A DNA stretch of 64,000 nucleotides from an uncultured Bryobacteraceae bacterium (GCA_937924525.1 CALDSU010000004.1:1-64000); one strand, 5' to 3'; counted from the first letter of the stretch, positions 26,376-36,410 are shown. Made by a program: numbers and translations. The notes: generated by a model not told the origin, from the sequence alone.

Positions 26376-27506
26376 CTACTCCCAGCGGAGGTGGGGCAGG
26401 TGGTGATGGAGGGGCCGCAACCGGTGGAGCGCGGCGAGCGTGATTTCCGCGGTCCGCCGCCAGGAAAACTGGCGGGCGCGGGCGGGTCCGGCGGCGGCCA
26501 GGCGGGCGCGCAGCACGTCGTCCCACAAGACGCGCCGCAGGGCCTCGGCCATCGCCGCCGGATCGTCGGGCGCGAATTGCCAGGCGGCGTCGCCCGCGAT
26601 GGACTTGACCGGCTCGATATTCGAGCAGGCCGTGGGGATGCCCGCCGCCAGCGCTTCCACCACCGGAAGCCCGAAGCCCTCGAACCGCGTCGGGTAGACG
26701 AAGGCGCGCGCCCCGGCGAATCGCTCGTATAACTCCTCCCGCGGCAGCCAGCCCGTGAACTCCACGGCGCTGTCCAACTCCAGCCACGCGCGCAACTGCT
26801 CCAGTTGCCGGGCGGCGAAGCCGCGCACGCCGGTGACCACCAGCCGCAACTCCGGCGCCTCGGCCCGCAAGGCCGCGAACACGCGCAGCAGGCCATCCAG
26901 GTTCTTGTGCGGATGCAGGGTGGAGGCGGCCAGCAGGTAGGGAGGATGCGCCTCGCGCCGCCGCAGCGCAAAGAAGCGGGGGTCCACGCCCAGCGGCGCC
27001 ACGGTGACTTTCTCCGGAGCCAGGCGATAGAACTGTAGCAGGTCGTCCCGCGTCTGCTCTGAATCGGCCAGCAACGCCTGCGAACGGCGCGCCGCGGCCC
27101 AGAGCAGCAACCGCCAGAAGGGCAGATCGAACCAGCGGAAATTCTCCGGCTGGCGTTTGTGCTGCAAGTCGTGAAACACGGTGAGCTGGGGACAGGGCGG
27201 CGCGACGGGCGCGGTGAAGCCGGGATTTAGCAGCGCGTCCAGCCGCAGCCGCATGCACTCGGCGGGCAGCACGGATTGCTCCCACAGAATCCTTGCTGGC
27301 CGGAGGACGGCGCGTACCGGCTGCGGCACGGTGGCAAAGCGCGGATGGGAGGGCGTCAGCTCACCGCCGGTTTCGCGGTTGGTGAAGACAAAGAATTCGT
27401 CTTCCCCCTCGATCTCCGCGAAGGCTTCCAACAGATGGCGCAGGTAGATTTCCGTCCCGCCCACGCCGCCGGGAATCAGGTACAGAGCGTTGATGCCGAT
27501 CCGCAT
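26376..27506 (-). CDS. GT4-type glycosyltransferase
   Basis: 376 residues. MRIGINALYLIPGGVGGTEIYLRHLL is the classic GT4 N-terminus; HDLQHKRQPENF, LADSEQTRDDLL, APLGVDPRFF, AASTLHPHKNLDGLL, FTGWLPREELYERFAGARAFVYPTRFEGFGLPVVEALAAG (E-x7-E) follow. It resembles mannosyl/rhamnosyl transferases of O-antigen clusters. The start is 6 bases after the stop of the TMTC-like gene upstream. The C-terminal tail is His/Leu-rich. Confidence 0.9.
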   Translation of the reverse strand: MRIGINALYLIPGGVGGTEIYLRHLLEAFAEIEGEDEFFVFTNRETGGELTPSHPRFATVPQPVRAVLRPARILWEQSVLPAECMRLRLDALLNPGFTAPVAPPCPQLTVFHDLQHKRQPENFRWFDLPFWRLLLWAAARRSQALLADSEQTRDDLLQFYRLAPEKVTVAPLGVDPRFFALRRREAHPPYLLAASTLHPHKNLDGLLRVFAALRAEAPELRLVVTGVRGFAARQLEQLRAWLELDSAVEFTGWLPREELYERFAGARAFVYPTRFEGFGLPVVEALAAGIPTACSNIEPVKSIAGDAAWQFAPDDPAAMAEALRRVLWDDVLRARLAAAGPARARQFSWRRTAEITLAALHRLRPLHHHLPHLRWE

Positions 27507-27512
27507 GGACGC

Positions 27513-29279
27513 CTAGCGGGGCGCCGGCGTGGGCGTGATGGTGACGCCCGGCGCGGGCGTCTGCACCTGCTGCCGGATCCGCTCCTCGGCCTGCGCCAGA
27601 AACTGCGGCGCCACCGGGTTGCCCGGATTCAACTCCAGCGCCTTCTTGTACAGCCGCGCCGCTTCCCGCGGGTCGTTTTGCAGCGAGAAATGACCCAGGT
27701 AGACATACGTCATGTCGTAGTTGGCGTCGATCCGCTGCGCCTCCTCCAGCGCCTGGCGCGCTTCGGCGGCGCGATTGGCTTTGCCGTAAGCCATCGCGAT
27801 CTGGGTGTAGACGTGGGCAGTGGGCTCCAGCGCCGCGGCCGCGCGCAGCTTCTCGACCGCCTGCTCCGTCCGGTCCAGACACACATACGCCAACCCCCAA
27901 TCCACCAGGAGCCGGTGATCGGGCTTCTGCAACTGGGCCACCCGCTCGTAGGCGGCGAGCGCGTCGAGGCAGCGGCCGGCGGAATAATACGCGTGCGCCA
28001 GCTGGAAATGCGCCCGGGCGTTGTGCGGCGACTTGCGCACGGTGTCCTCCCACAGCGTCAAGGGGTGGCCCCACACCTGCGCCCGCTGGTACGTCCCCAC
28101 CCCGAGGACCGCGGCGGCCAGCGCCATCGCGCCGCCGAGGGCCCTGCGGTCCACCGGCAGCCGCCGCAGCCCGTCGATCACCATCAGCAGCAGGCCGAGC
28201 ATCGGCAGGTACAGGCGACGGTCAACCAGCGGATCCTTGATGGGCATGATCGACGAGGTCGGCGCGAGCATCAGCAGAAACGCCAGCCAGCCGAACGCCG
28301 CCAGGGGCGCGCGCCGCGCCGCCCACACGGCCGCTCCGGTCGCCGCGATCAAACCGCCCAGACCCAGCAGCACCGCGGGTTCGGCCAGGCTGCGCGCCAC
28401 CGGATAGTCGTAGTCAGCCGATTGTCCCACCGGCAGCAGGAACATCCGGACGTAGATCCAGATGACTTTGCACTGGGTGAACAGGTACTCATACCAGCGA
28501 ATCCCCTCCGTCGAGAAGCCCGCGCTGGTATCGCCCAGCGTCCGCTTCAGCAGCAGGATCGCACCCGCCAGCGCGCCGGCCAGCACCGGGGCGTGCAGGC
28601 GCCAGTTCCGCCGGATGCCGGCGACCGAGAAGCCGGGGTTGAAAAAATAGTCTGTCAGCAGCAGCAGGAGCGGGAGCGTGACCGTATGCTCCTTGCAAGC
28701 CAGCGCCGCGCCGAGCAGCAGAAAGACGCCCGCCGCCAGCCCCCACGTCACGGCCTCCGTCCGGCGGTACAGGAACAGGGCGAAGGCGGCAAAGTAGCAG
28801 AGCGCGCTCAGCGTCTCCGAACGCCCCGCGATGTAGGCCACCGCTTCGGTCTGCATCGGGTGCAGCAGAAAGACTGCGGCGGCGAACCAGGCGAAGTCGG
28901 CGCGCGCGCCTGCCCGCTGGCACAGGCGCCGCGTGACCAGAAACAACAGGAAAGCATTGGCGACGTGAAACAGCACGTTCCACACATGGAAGCCGAACGT
29001 GCTGGTCCGGGCGATGGTGTGGTTCAGCCAGTAGGTGGCCATCAGCAGCGGCCGCACCCCGCTGACCCAATCGCTCAAGCCCTTGTCCGCCAGTTGCGGA
29101 CTGTTCATGGGCAGATAGGCGTCGTCAAACACGAACGGGCCGTTCAGGGCCGGGGCGTAAGCCTGAAACGCGACGGCCAGCGCCAGCGCCGCCGCCAGTC
29201 CGTAGCGCCAGACATTCCCGCCGCTCGCAGACGGCGGGGCGGCCGCCGCGCGCTTGCCGTCCTTGCGTTTGCCCTTCAT
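27513..29279 (-). CDS. TMTC-like GT-C membrane protein with C-terminal TPRs
   Basis: 588 residues. About eleven membrane segments between residues 25 and 400 include the GT-C hallmarks of TMTC/DUF1736 proteins: FVFDDAYLPMNSPQL (acidic first loop), RPLLMATYWLNH, GFHVWNVLFHVANAF, LHPMQTEAVAYIAGRSE, CKEHTVTLP and DRRLYLPMLG. From about 420 come four or five TPRs (AHFQLAHAYYSAGRCLDALAAYERV etc.). The Pro/Thr-rich tail ends the protein. TMTC relatives transfer mannose from a lipid carrier to proteins; in bacteria the acceptor is unknown. Overlaps the DUF2304 gene by 4 bases. Confidence 0.85.
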   Translation of the reverse strand: MKGKRKDGKRAAAAPPSASGGNVWRYGLAAALALAVAFQAYAPALNGPFVFDDAYLPMNSPQLADKGLSDWVSGVRPLLMATYWLNHTIARTSTFGFHVWNVLFHVANAFLLFLVTRRLCQRAGARADFAWFAAAVFLLHPMQTEAVAYIAGRSETLSALCYFAAFALFLYRRTEAVTWGLAAGVFLLLGAALACKEHTVTLPLLLLLTDYFFNPGFSVAGIRRNWRLHAPVLAGALAGAILLLKRTLGDTSAGFSTEGIRWYEYLFTQCKVIWIYVRMFLLPVGQSADYDYPVARSLAEPAVLLGLGGLIAATGAAVWAARRAPLAAFGWLAFLLMLAPTSSIMPIKDPLVDRRLYLPMLGLLLMVIDGLRRLPVDRRALGGAMALAAAVLGVGTYQRAQVWGHPLTLWEDTVRKSPHNARAHFQLAHAYYSAGRCLDALAAYERVAQLQKPDHRLLVDWGLAYVCLDRTEQAVEKLRAAAALEPTAHVYTQIAMAYGKANRAAEARQALEEAQRIDANYDMTYVYLGHFSLQNDPREAARLYKKALELNPGNPVAPQFLAQAEERIRQQVQTPAPGVTITPTPAPR

Positions 29280-29638
29280 TCCGGGATCCGCGATTGCGCC
29301 TGGAGCGATTGCAGATGGAACTCCAGAATCGCCACCCGTTGCGCCAGGGCGATGTTGTCGTCTTTGAGTTGCGAGATGATCACCGAAAACCGGAACAGAA
29401 TCACCAGGAGAAGACAGCCGGCCACCAGGACCAGCGCGAGCGGTGCGTCGGCCAGCCCGATCCAGCCGGCCGCGCGCTCCAGCAAGGCGGGCGAGCGCGA
29501 GACGGCGAACAACGCCAGCGCGCCCGCCAGCCAGCTCACCGAGTACTCGACCCGGATGTGCGCGCGCCGGATGGAGGCCAGCACCAGCGCCCCCAACACC
29601 ACGCTCAATCCCGCCGTGAGGTCCAGCAGCCGGTCCAT
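29276..29638 (-). CDS. DUF2304-type small membrane protein
   Basis: 120 residues with three membrane segments (about 10-22, 35-48, 65-90) followed by a coiled-coil helix (LKDDNIALAQRVAILEFHLQ). This is the layout of DUF2304, usually encoded beside polyprenyl-phosphate-mannose synthase-like or GT-C enzymes. It is coupled to the TMTC-like gene by an ATGA overlap, suggesting a partner role. First gene of the minus-strand exopolysaccharide run. Confidence 0.7.
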   Translation of the reverse strand: MDRLLDLTAGLSVVLGALVLASIRRAHIRVEYSVSWLAGALALFAVSRSPALLERAAGWIGLADAPLALVLVAGCLLLVILFRFSVIISQLKDDNIALAQRVAILEFHLQSLQAQSRIPE

Positions 29639-29759
29639 AGCAAACTTCTCCCTCTCAGAGAAAAAAAACGGAGAGCGGCAAAAATGTTTCCGGCGCCGCC
29701 CGCCGTTTCTCTTATCCTAGCAGCCGCGCGGAGCGCTCCCCCCAACGCGGGACCGGCCG

Positions 29760-30944
<1,185 letters not shown>

Positions 30945-31037
30945 AAGGTCTCGGAGAAGCGGGAGTTGCTCTTATGGTAACCCGCGCCCCCGGGCCGAGG
31001 GAACTTTTGCGCCCGTGGCGCGTATCCTTGGATCGAG

Positions 31038-31232
31038 ATGATCAAGTTCCTGTTGTGGTGCATCCTGCTGGCGCTTTGCTGGCCGCTAGCGCTGCTGGCC
31101 TTGATCCTGTACCCGGTGGTGTGGCTGCTGTTGCTGCCCTTCAAGCTGGTAGGTATCGCCGTGGGAGGGGCGCTGGCCCTCCTGTGGGCGGTGGTGACGC
31201 TGCCGCTCCGGATGGTGCGCGCGATCGGCTGA
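31038..31232 (+). CDS. small hydrophobic membrane protein
   Basis: 64 residues with two or three membrane segments (IKFLLWCILLALCWPLALLA, VVWLLLLPFKLVGIAV, ALLWAVVTL). ATG 31038 is preceded by GGATCGAG. It ends in the basic PLRMVRAIG. Codon use is as in neighbours. No family recognised; similar short proteins are common in Acidobacteria from memory. Divergent from kbl. Confidence 0.6.
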   Translation: MIKFLLWCILLALCWPLALLALILYPVVWLLLLPFKLVGIAVGGALALLWAVVTLPLRMVRAIG

Positions 31233-31241
31233 CCCGCCGGG

Positions 31242-32237
31242 TCAGGGTTCCGGCGTCAGCGTGGCGTAGCCGATCTGGCCGTTGACGCGCTCATCCGGCC
31301 GCGGGGCGTCGCCGCCGCCGAACCAGACGCGCCATCGGCCGCCGGCGTCGGGGAGGACGGTGGCGTCGCACACCACGGCGTGATTCCAGGGCTGTTCGCC
31401 GGCAATCGCCGGGGGAACTTTGCGCCAGCGCACGCCGTCGGCGGAGCGCGCCATACCTATCCGGCGCGTTTCGTCCCGGGCGCGTCCCGTGTAGATCATC
31501 CAGTACTCCCCGCCCGCCGCGAAGACCGCCGGTTCACCCAGCCCGTTTTCGTCGAACTGTCCGTAGTCGCCGAGTTCCAGCACGGGATTGGCGCGCAGTT
31601 TCTCCCAGCGCACGCCGTCGCGTGAGCGGGCGACGCCGACGCGCTGTCGCCGGGCGCGATCCTGACCCAGGTAAAACAGGTACAAGGCGCCCTGCGTTTC
31701 GAGGACATACGGATCGGCTACGCCCCGCTCGTCCCAACTTCCGCGCGGGCCCGGCGCGAGCGCCGCTTCCGGATGTTTCCGCCAGTTTCGGCCATCGGTC
31801 GAGGTGGCCAAGCCAAGGACGGGCCGTTCGCGCGGTCCCGTCTGATACCAGTAATGCAACCGGTCTCCCGAGGCGAGCGCCGCGCCGTTGGCCGCGATAT
31901 AGGCGCCCTCCCATCCGCCGCCGGGCGAGAGGATGCGCCCCTGCTTGCGCCACGCGCGCCCGTCGGCGGAGACGGCGACGCCGGTATGCCAGACCGCGCC
32001 GTCGAATCCGGAATAGAGGTTCCAGTATTGTCCCTGGAAGCGGACTACGGACGGGTTCAGGACGTCGACGCTGTCCCATTCGCCGGCGGCGCCGCGGCCC
32101 AGTACGGGCAGCGCTTCGGCGGTCCACCGGAAAGACGCGATCGCGGGCCCGGCCGGAGGCGGCGGCAGGGTGAAGTCCGCGTAGCGCCCGCAGGAGGCGG
32201 CGCACGCCGCCACCGCCGCCAGCAGCGCCCGGCGCAC
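31242..32237 (-). CDS. GH43/GH32-like five-bladed propeller lipoprotein
   Basis: 331 residues from GTG 32237, overlapping the kinase gene stop by one base. MRRALLAAVAACAASC is a signal with candidate lipobox Cys at 12 or 16. The body shows five blade repeats with motifs such as DVLNPSVVRFQGQYWNLYSG, ISPGGGWEGAYIAANGAA-type turn, GVADPYVLETQGALYLFYLG and GLGEPAVFAAGGEYWMIYTG, each with R(D/A)GxxW strands. The Asn/Asp-Pro starts are the catalytic positions in GH43/GH32/GH62 clans. Probably an anchored periplasmic or surface glycosidase; the sugar is unknown and loss of activity is possible. Confidence 0.7.
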   Translation of the reverse strand: MRRALLAAVAACAASCGRYADFTLPPPPAGPAIASFRWTAEALPVLGRGAAGEWDSVDVLNPSVVRFQGQYWNLYSGFDGAVWHTGVAVSADGRAWRKQGRILSPGGGWEGAYIAANGAALASGDRLHYWYQTGPRERPVLGLATSTDGRNWRKHPEAALAPGPRGSWDERGVADPYVLETQGALYLFYLGQDRARRQRVGVARSRDGVRWEKLRANPVLELGDYGQFDENGLGEPAVFAAGGEYWMIYTGRARDETRRIGMARSADGVRWRKVPPAIAGEQPWNHAVVCDATVLPDAGGRWRVWFGGGDAPRPDERVNGQIGYATLTPEP

Positions 32238-33394
32238 TAGACCGGCACCCGCAACTTCAGGCCCGCGCCCCGCCCGGGCCGCGATTCCAGCAGCATCTCC
32301 GCGCCGAGCGAGCGCGCCCGGCGCTTGAGGCTGATGGGCCCCAACCGCAGCAGATCCAGCTCATCGAGCGAGTAGGTGCCCGAGAAATGAAAACCCACGC
32401 CGTTGTCGTCGACGGAGATCTCCAGCAGCTTGCCCACTTTCTCGAGCGACACGGCCACGCGCGTGGCTTTGGAATGCTTCTGCACGTTGTGCAGCGCCTC
32501 GCGGATCATGTACAGCACGTCGGTGCAGGTTTCCGGCGCGGCGGAAAACGTGCGGTCGCCGCCCAGGAACGTCACGGGAATGCCGCTCTCCTTCTGGAAG
32601 TCGTCTAGCAGACGCCGGATGGCGGCGGTCAAGCCGGCGCCGTCCACGTCGAGCGGCCGCATGTTGCGTACGAAGGTGCGCATGTCCCGCACCTGCGTCT
32701 TGGCCATCTCCTGGAGTTGCTCGAGTTCGCGCAAGCCCGCGTTGCGGTCGCGTTCGAACAGCTTGCGGAGGATCTCCAACCGCATCTGGATGCTGATCAT
32801 GCTTTGCAGCGGTCCGTCGTGGAAATCGGCGGCGATGCGCTGCTGTTCGGCTTCCCGCGCCGCCGCCGCCACGTCTTCGGACTGGTGCGCCTGCTCCATC
32901 AGTTCCTCCAGGCGCTGTTCCAGGCGCCGCTTCTGGAACGAGAACGCGCAGGCGAACGCTCCCGCCACCAGGATGGTCTCACGCAGCACGAATTGCGGTC
33001 CGGGGTGCGTCGTGGCGAAGAACAGCGTGCAGCCGACGCACACAATCAACACCTCGCGGGGCGTGTACAACGACACCGCCGATAGCAGAAGATAAATGTA
33101 GAACAGCGGCGCCAGCCACAGGGTTTCCATCGAGCCGTAACGGGCGAGGAGGATGAAGAAGAGAGTATCGACAAAAAGAACAAAAGCGCCGAAGCGTCCC
33201 TCCAGGCGATGCCGCTTCCGGAGCGCGTAGTAGCTGAGGACGGCGAACACGCCGATGGAGAGCGTGACCAGCCAGGTGCCCACCGGGGCGAAAAACAACT
33301 GAATCAGCAGGCAGGCCGAGGCCAGAACCAGCCGCGCGACCGACAGATACCGGGTGGTCTGCGCCCGGTTCAGCGAGAAATCCATCGTCCACAT
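32237..33394 (-). CDS. membrane sensor histidine kinase, HisKA_3 (NarX/DegS) type
   Basis: 385 residues from ATG 33394, which has GGAGG eight bases upstream. Four to six membrane segments (residues 15-150) form the sensor, with no sizeable periplasmic domain. A coiled coil follows. EQQRIAADFHDGPLQSMISI holds the phospho-His of HisKA_3, and the HATPase_c has REALHNVQKHSKAT (N box) and VDDNGVGF (G1). No response regulator gene is adjacent; the only LuxR-type regulator in the window is at 48070. It shares a transcript with the GH43-like gene. Confidence 0.87.
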   Translation of the reverse strand: MWTMDFSLNRAQTTRYLSVARLVLASACLLIQLFFAPVGTWLVTLSIGVFAVLSYYALRKRHRLEGRFGAFVLFVDTLFFILLARYGSMETLWLAPLFYIYLLLSAVSLYTPREVLIVCVGCTLFFATTHPGPQFVLRETILVAGAFACAFSFQKRRLEQRLEELMEQAHQSEDVAAAAREAEQQRIAADFHDGPLQSMISIQMRLEILRKLFERDRNAGLRELEQLQEMAKTQVRDMRTFVRNMRPLDVDGAGLTAAIRRLLDDFQKESGIPVTFLGGDRTFSAAPETCTDVLYMIREALHNVQKHSKATRVAVSLEKVGKLLEISVDDNGVGFHFSGTYSLDELDLLRLGPISLKRRARSLGAEMLLESRPGRGAGLKLRVPV

Positions 33395-33430
33395 ACCGCC
33401 TGCCTCCACCGCCGCCGGGGCGGTCCGGGC

Positions 33431-33967
33431 TCACCGGACGTACAGATACAGGGTGTGGCTGCGGCCTTCGCCGTCGTCGTCGATCGTCTCCACTTTCACC
33501 GGACTCCAGTCCCGGAACTCGAAATCGTGGGCGACGACCCGCGCGCCCTTGCGAAGCTGCTTTTCCAGAATCGGCCGGACCTTGTCGTTGGACAGCGGCA
33601 GCAGATACACAGTGACCACGTCCGCGGAAGTGTAGTCCTGCGCCAGAATGTCGCCGTTGATGATCCGCGCGGTTTTCTGGAGCCGCAGTTCCTGAATCCG
33701 GTCCAGGCTCTGGCGGTAGAGGTCCCTGTCCAGTTCGACGCCGATCGCCCGGGCGCGGAACTTCTCCGCCGCCATGATGACAATCCGACCGTCGCCGCTG
33801 CCCAGGTCGAAGAGGGTCTCTCCCGCCTTGACGCCGCCCAATTGCAGCATCTTCTCGACGATTGTTTCGGGGGTCGGATAGTAGGGCGCCAGTTTCTCCG
33901 GCTCCCTTCCGTTCTGCGCCAAGAGCAGCGGGAGGAGGGCGATCGACAAGAACAGACTCTTCTTCAT
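33431..33967 (-). CDS. exported class I SAM-dependent methyltransferase, FAM173-like
   Basis: 178 residues. MKKSLFLSIALLPLLLAQ looks like a signal peptide or N-terminal anchor. The remainder is a small Rossmann methyltransferase: LFDLGSGDGRIVI (SAM loop), GVELDRDLYRQSL (acidic residue for ribose), INGDILAQDY, VVTVYLLPLSND and VVAHDFEFRDW. The DLGSGDGR plus VYLLP pattern recalls FAM173/ATPSCKMT-type lysine methyltransferases. SAM is not expected outside the cytoplasm, so the N-terminus may be a membrane anchor with the domain inside. Lies 37 bases upstream of the kinase gene. Confidence 0.75.
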   Translation of the reverse strand: MKKSLFLSIALLPLLLAQNGREPEKLAPYYPTPETIVEKMLQLGGVKAGETLFDLGSGDGRIVIMAAEKFRARAIGVELDRDLYRQSLDRIQELRLQKTARIINGDILAQDYTSADVVTVYLLPLSNDKVRPILEKQLRKGARVVAHDFEFRDWSPVKVETIDDDGEGRSHTLYLYVR

Positions 33968-34048
33968 AACAAACAAGGCCGGCCCACACCCGGCGTCCCT
34001 ACGATCGTAACACTCCCGCCGGGGGGGGCCGGACCGTGCGCCAAGCGG

Positions 34049-34459
34049 TTAATTGGTGATCTGATGCGACGTGCTCTGCTCGCGGATGGGGAGGTAGATC
34101 TGCTCCCAGGCGCGGTGCGCCGGATGATCCACGTAACGGTCAGCGGCGGCCTGGTCTTCGAACTCGATCACGAACGCGGCCTGATAAGGCCGGCCGGGTT
34201 TGCCGTCGCGCGCCGGTCCCCGGCCTTGCACTTTGGTCGCCTTGATCCACACATTCTTAATACCCGGAATCTCCGCCGCCATCTTCTTGACTCCCTCCAG
34301 CGCGGCCTGTTGCTGCTCTGGCGTCGAGTCGGCTTTCCAGAGAATGGTCACCACGTGCACGATCGATTTCGGCGTGCCGTACTGGTTGGCGGCCGGCGCG
34401 CTGGCGCAGGCCAGCAGCGCCGCGCCCGCCAGCAGCAGGGTCCTGGTCAATTTCTTCAT
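34049..34459 (-). CDS. exported Dabb-domain protein
   Basis: 136 residues from ATG 34459 (AAGGAG six bases upstream). MKKLTRTLLLAGAALLACASAPA is a signal peptide. The mature part is a single stress-responsive A/B barrel (Dabb, PF07876): SIVHVVTILWKADSTPEQ, EIPGIKNVWI, YQAAFVIEFEDQAAADRYVDHPAHRAWEQIY. Dabb domains dimerise and have varied or unknown roles; exported ones are common in Acidobacteria and Planctomycetes. Overlaps the upstream gene by 4 bases. Confidence 0.82.
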   Translation of the reverse strand: MKKLTRTLLLAGAALLACASAPAANQYGTPKSIVHVVTILWKADSTPEQQQAALEGVKKMAAEIPGIKNVWIKATKVQGRGPARDGKPGRPYQAAFVIEFEDQAAADRYVDHPAHRAWEQIYLPIREQSTSHQITN

Positions 34460-34854
34460 GCGATCTCCTTTTCTTCTTCTTCTTTGCAAACCGAGCGGAG
34501 GGCGGTCCGCAGACCACTCCATTCTTCACACAGCAAAATCGAATTCGCCGGATTCTTCGGATGATACTTGATCGCGGCCTGTCCGATGAGACTTGCGGGG
34601 TCGGGCGGCAGCCAGGGCCGCAACGCCGTCACCTGCTGCGACGCCACGTACGCGACGCCCCGCACCTCGTACTCGTAATGCAGGATGTCGTCGCGGTAAT
34701 CGGTGACCACCGCCTCGCCCATGCGGCCGTGCCGGTGCACCATCAGGCGGCGATGCCGCTCGCGCTCTTCCGGAGTCCGCCGGCTCTTCCACAGCATCCA
34801 CGCGCCCAGGGCCGCCGTCAGCAGTCCGATGCAGCTCAGCAGCAATTCCGGCAT
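34456..34854 (-). CDS. DUF3592-like membrane protein
   Basis: 132 residues. One membrane segment (residues 3-22) is followed by a soluble domain with GEAVVTDYRDDILHYEYEVRGVAYVASQQV and IKYHPKNPANSIL. This is the DUF3592 pattern (strand-rich, G..V......Y.Y.v.G..y). Function unknown. The tail is unusually acidic (EEEEKE) and overlaps the Dabb gene start by ATGA, so the two are coupled. Confidence 0.65.
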   Translation of the reverse strand: MPELLLSCIGLLTAALGAWMLWKSRRTPEERERHRRLMVHRHGRMGEAVVTDYRDDILHYEYEVRGVAYVASQQVTALRPWLPPDPASLIGQAAIKYHPKNPANSILLCEEWSGLRTALRSVCKEEEEKEIA

Positions 34855-34890
34855 CGCTCCTCACCCGGCATGCGCGGAATCCCGTGCGGC

Positions 34891-35550
34891 CTAGCCGACG
34901 GAAGTCTCCTGGAACACCTTGGCGTAATCCTTGAGGAATTGCTCCAGCCCTTTGTCCGTAAGGGGGTGGTTGAACAGTTGATCGAGCACCTTGAAAGGCA
35001 ACGTGCCGATGTGTGCGCCGGCCCGGGCCGCTTCGACCACGTGGATGGGGTGCCGGATGGAGGCCGCGAGAATCTGCGTCTTGAAACCGTAATTCCGGTA
35101 AATCAGCGCAATGTCGCGGATGAGATCCATCCCGTTGCTGCCGATGTCGTCCAGGCGGCCGACAAACGGGCTGATAATATAGGCTCCCGCCTTGGCCGCC
35201 AGCAGCGCCTGCGCTGCGGTAAAACACAGCGTGACGTTGACGCGGATGCCTTCCTGCGCGAAGGTCTTCGTCGCCCGGATACCGTCCCGCGTGAGCGGAC
35301 ACTTCACCACGATGTTCGGATGGAGCTGGGCCAGCGCGCGGCCCTCGCGGAGCATGCCTTCCGTGTCGGTGGCCAGCACTTCCGCGCTGATGTCGCCGTC
35401 GACGATCTCACAGATCCGCCGGATTTGCTCCTCGAGCGGCCGCCCCTCCCGGGCAATCAGGGTGGGGTTGGTGGTGACGCCGTCGACAATGCCCCAGTTG
35501 GCGCCTTTCTTCAACTCGTCCAGGTTCGCCGTATCGAGAAAGAACTTCAT
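34891..35550 (-). CDS. tal: small transaldolase / fructose-6-phosphate aldolase family protein
   Basis: 219 residues, the size of the TalC/MipB short transaldolases. [39 protein letters not shown] (Schiff-base Lys), [32 protein letters not shown] and [10 protein letters not shown] are all conserved. GGAG lies upstream of the ATG. It transfers dihydroxyacetone units in the non-oxidative pentose phosphate pathway; some members are F6P aldolases. The FxxR/Q switch cannot be judged with confidence, so the exact activity is open. Confidence 0.92.
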   Translation of the reverse strand: MKFFLDTANLDELKKGANWGIVDGVTTNPTLIAREGRPLEEQIRRICEIVDGDISAEVLATDTEGMLREGRALAQLHPNIVVKCPLTRDGIRATKTFAQEGIRVNVTLCFTAAQALLAAKAGAYIISPFVGRLDDIGSNGMDLIRDIALIYRNYGFKTQILAASIRHPIHVVEAARAGAHIGTLPFKVLDQLFNHPLTDKGLEQFLKDYAKVFQETSVG

Positions 35551-35655
35551 GGCTGGTTTCTCCGCAGGATCAGTGGGGTGGCGGCTGCCCGGTTCGCGGC
35601 CGCTGACTCTCTATCTTAACAGCCCCGCGTCCCAAATCGCGATCCTTCCTCTAAT

Positions 35656-35709
35656 ACTCTCAGCAAAGCGCCGCGACCGGGAGGGAGCGGGCCGCCTACG
35701 GCCGCAGGA
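35656..35709 (+). repeat. possible dispersed intergenic element
   Basis: CTCAGCAAAGCGCCGCGACC is followed by GGGAGGGAGCGG and GCCGCCTACGGCCGCAGG. A shorter relative (CTCAGCAAAGGGCTCCG, then GGCCTACGGCTGAGG) is at 8815-8846. I associate CAGCAAAGCGCCGCGACC-type sequences with intergenic repeats of Solibacter-like genomes, but this is from memory. It lies between tal and the GNAT gene. Confidence 0.3.
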
Positions 35710-35790
35710 GTACCCCCATGGTCCTGCGGGCCACGCTGACCGGCTTTTTACTTTTCTCATGGGAAACGACCGGCGGAAGGGCGCAGCTCA

Positions 35791-36354
35791 TCAGGTCTTC
35801 CGTCCGCGCTGCCACTCCTCGCGCAACATCGAATAAATGTGCAGATCGACGGGCCGACCCCGGATCCGCTGGCCGTGGCGCAAAACGCCTTCCCGCACGA
35901 AGCCGAGACGCTCGGGCACCGCGCAACTGCGCTTGTTGCCGGCCGCGCACCGGATCTCGACGCGGTCGAGGCCCAGGCAGTCGAACAGATAACTCAGCAC
36001 CGCGCGGCAGGCCGCGGTGACCAGGCCTTGGCCCTGATGACCGCGGTCCACCCAATAGCCGATGCTGGTGGAGAGGTTGGGCCAGTCGATCCGGTGGATG
36101 CCGACCGCCCCGGCCAACTCGCCGCGGTGCCAGATGCCGGCATGAAAGCCTTCGTTGCGGGCGTGCTGCTCCAGCGCGTTTTGAATGAAACTGGCGGCGT
36201 CCGCTTCGGATGCGGTGTGCTCGGCCCAGGGCAGCCACTCCGCCAGGTAGTCGCGATTGTGCTCGACCAGGCGGAACAGTGCGGCCGCGTCCCGCTGGTC
36301 GAACAGGCGCAATTCGAGCTTCTCGTTGATCCGATGACTGAAGGTCAAACCCAA
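35791..36354 (-). CDS. GNAT acetyltransferase, RimJ/RimL type
   Basis: 187 residues from TTG 36354; a TTG two codons later is also possible. The RimJ/L layout is clear: LELRLFDQRDAAALFRLV, YLAEWLPWAEH, GAVGIHRIDW, STSIGYWVDRGHQGQGLVTAACRAVLSYLF (acetyl-CoA loop Q/R-G-x-G) and RVEIRCAAGNKRSCAVPERLGFVREGVLR. Such enzymes acetylate N-termini of ribosomal proteins or other amines. CATAAT directly upstream may be a -10 hexamer. Divergent from the sialidase-like gene. Confidence 0.87.
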   Translation of the reverse strand: MGLTFSHRINEKLELRLFDQRDAAALFRLVEHNRDYLAEWLPWAEHTASEADAASFIQNALEQHARNEGFHAGIWHRGELAGAVGIHRIDWPNLSTSIGYWVDRGHQGQGLVTAACRAVLSYLFDCLGLDRVEIRCAAGNKRSCAVPERLGFVREGVLRHGQRIRGRPVDLHIYSMLREEWQRGRKT

Positions 36355-36410
36355 TTATGCCGCAGTGGACAACCGGCCGGGCGATCGGATACAAACATAG
36401 GTCGTTACCC

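Noticed and set aside
27276-29720. 814-codon open frame on the plus strand opposite the TMTC-like gene
   Set aside because: Composition is Arg/Gln/His/Pro-rich, no motif, and it covers three recognisable minus-strand genes.
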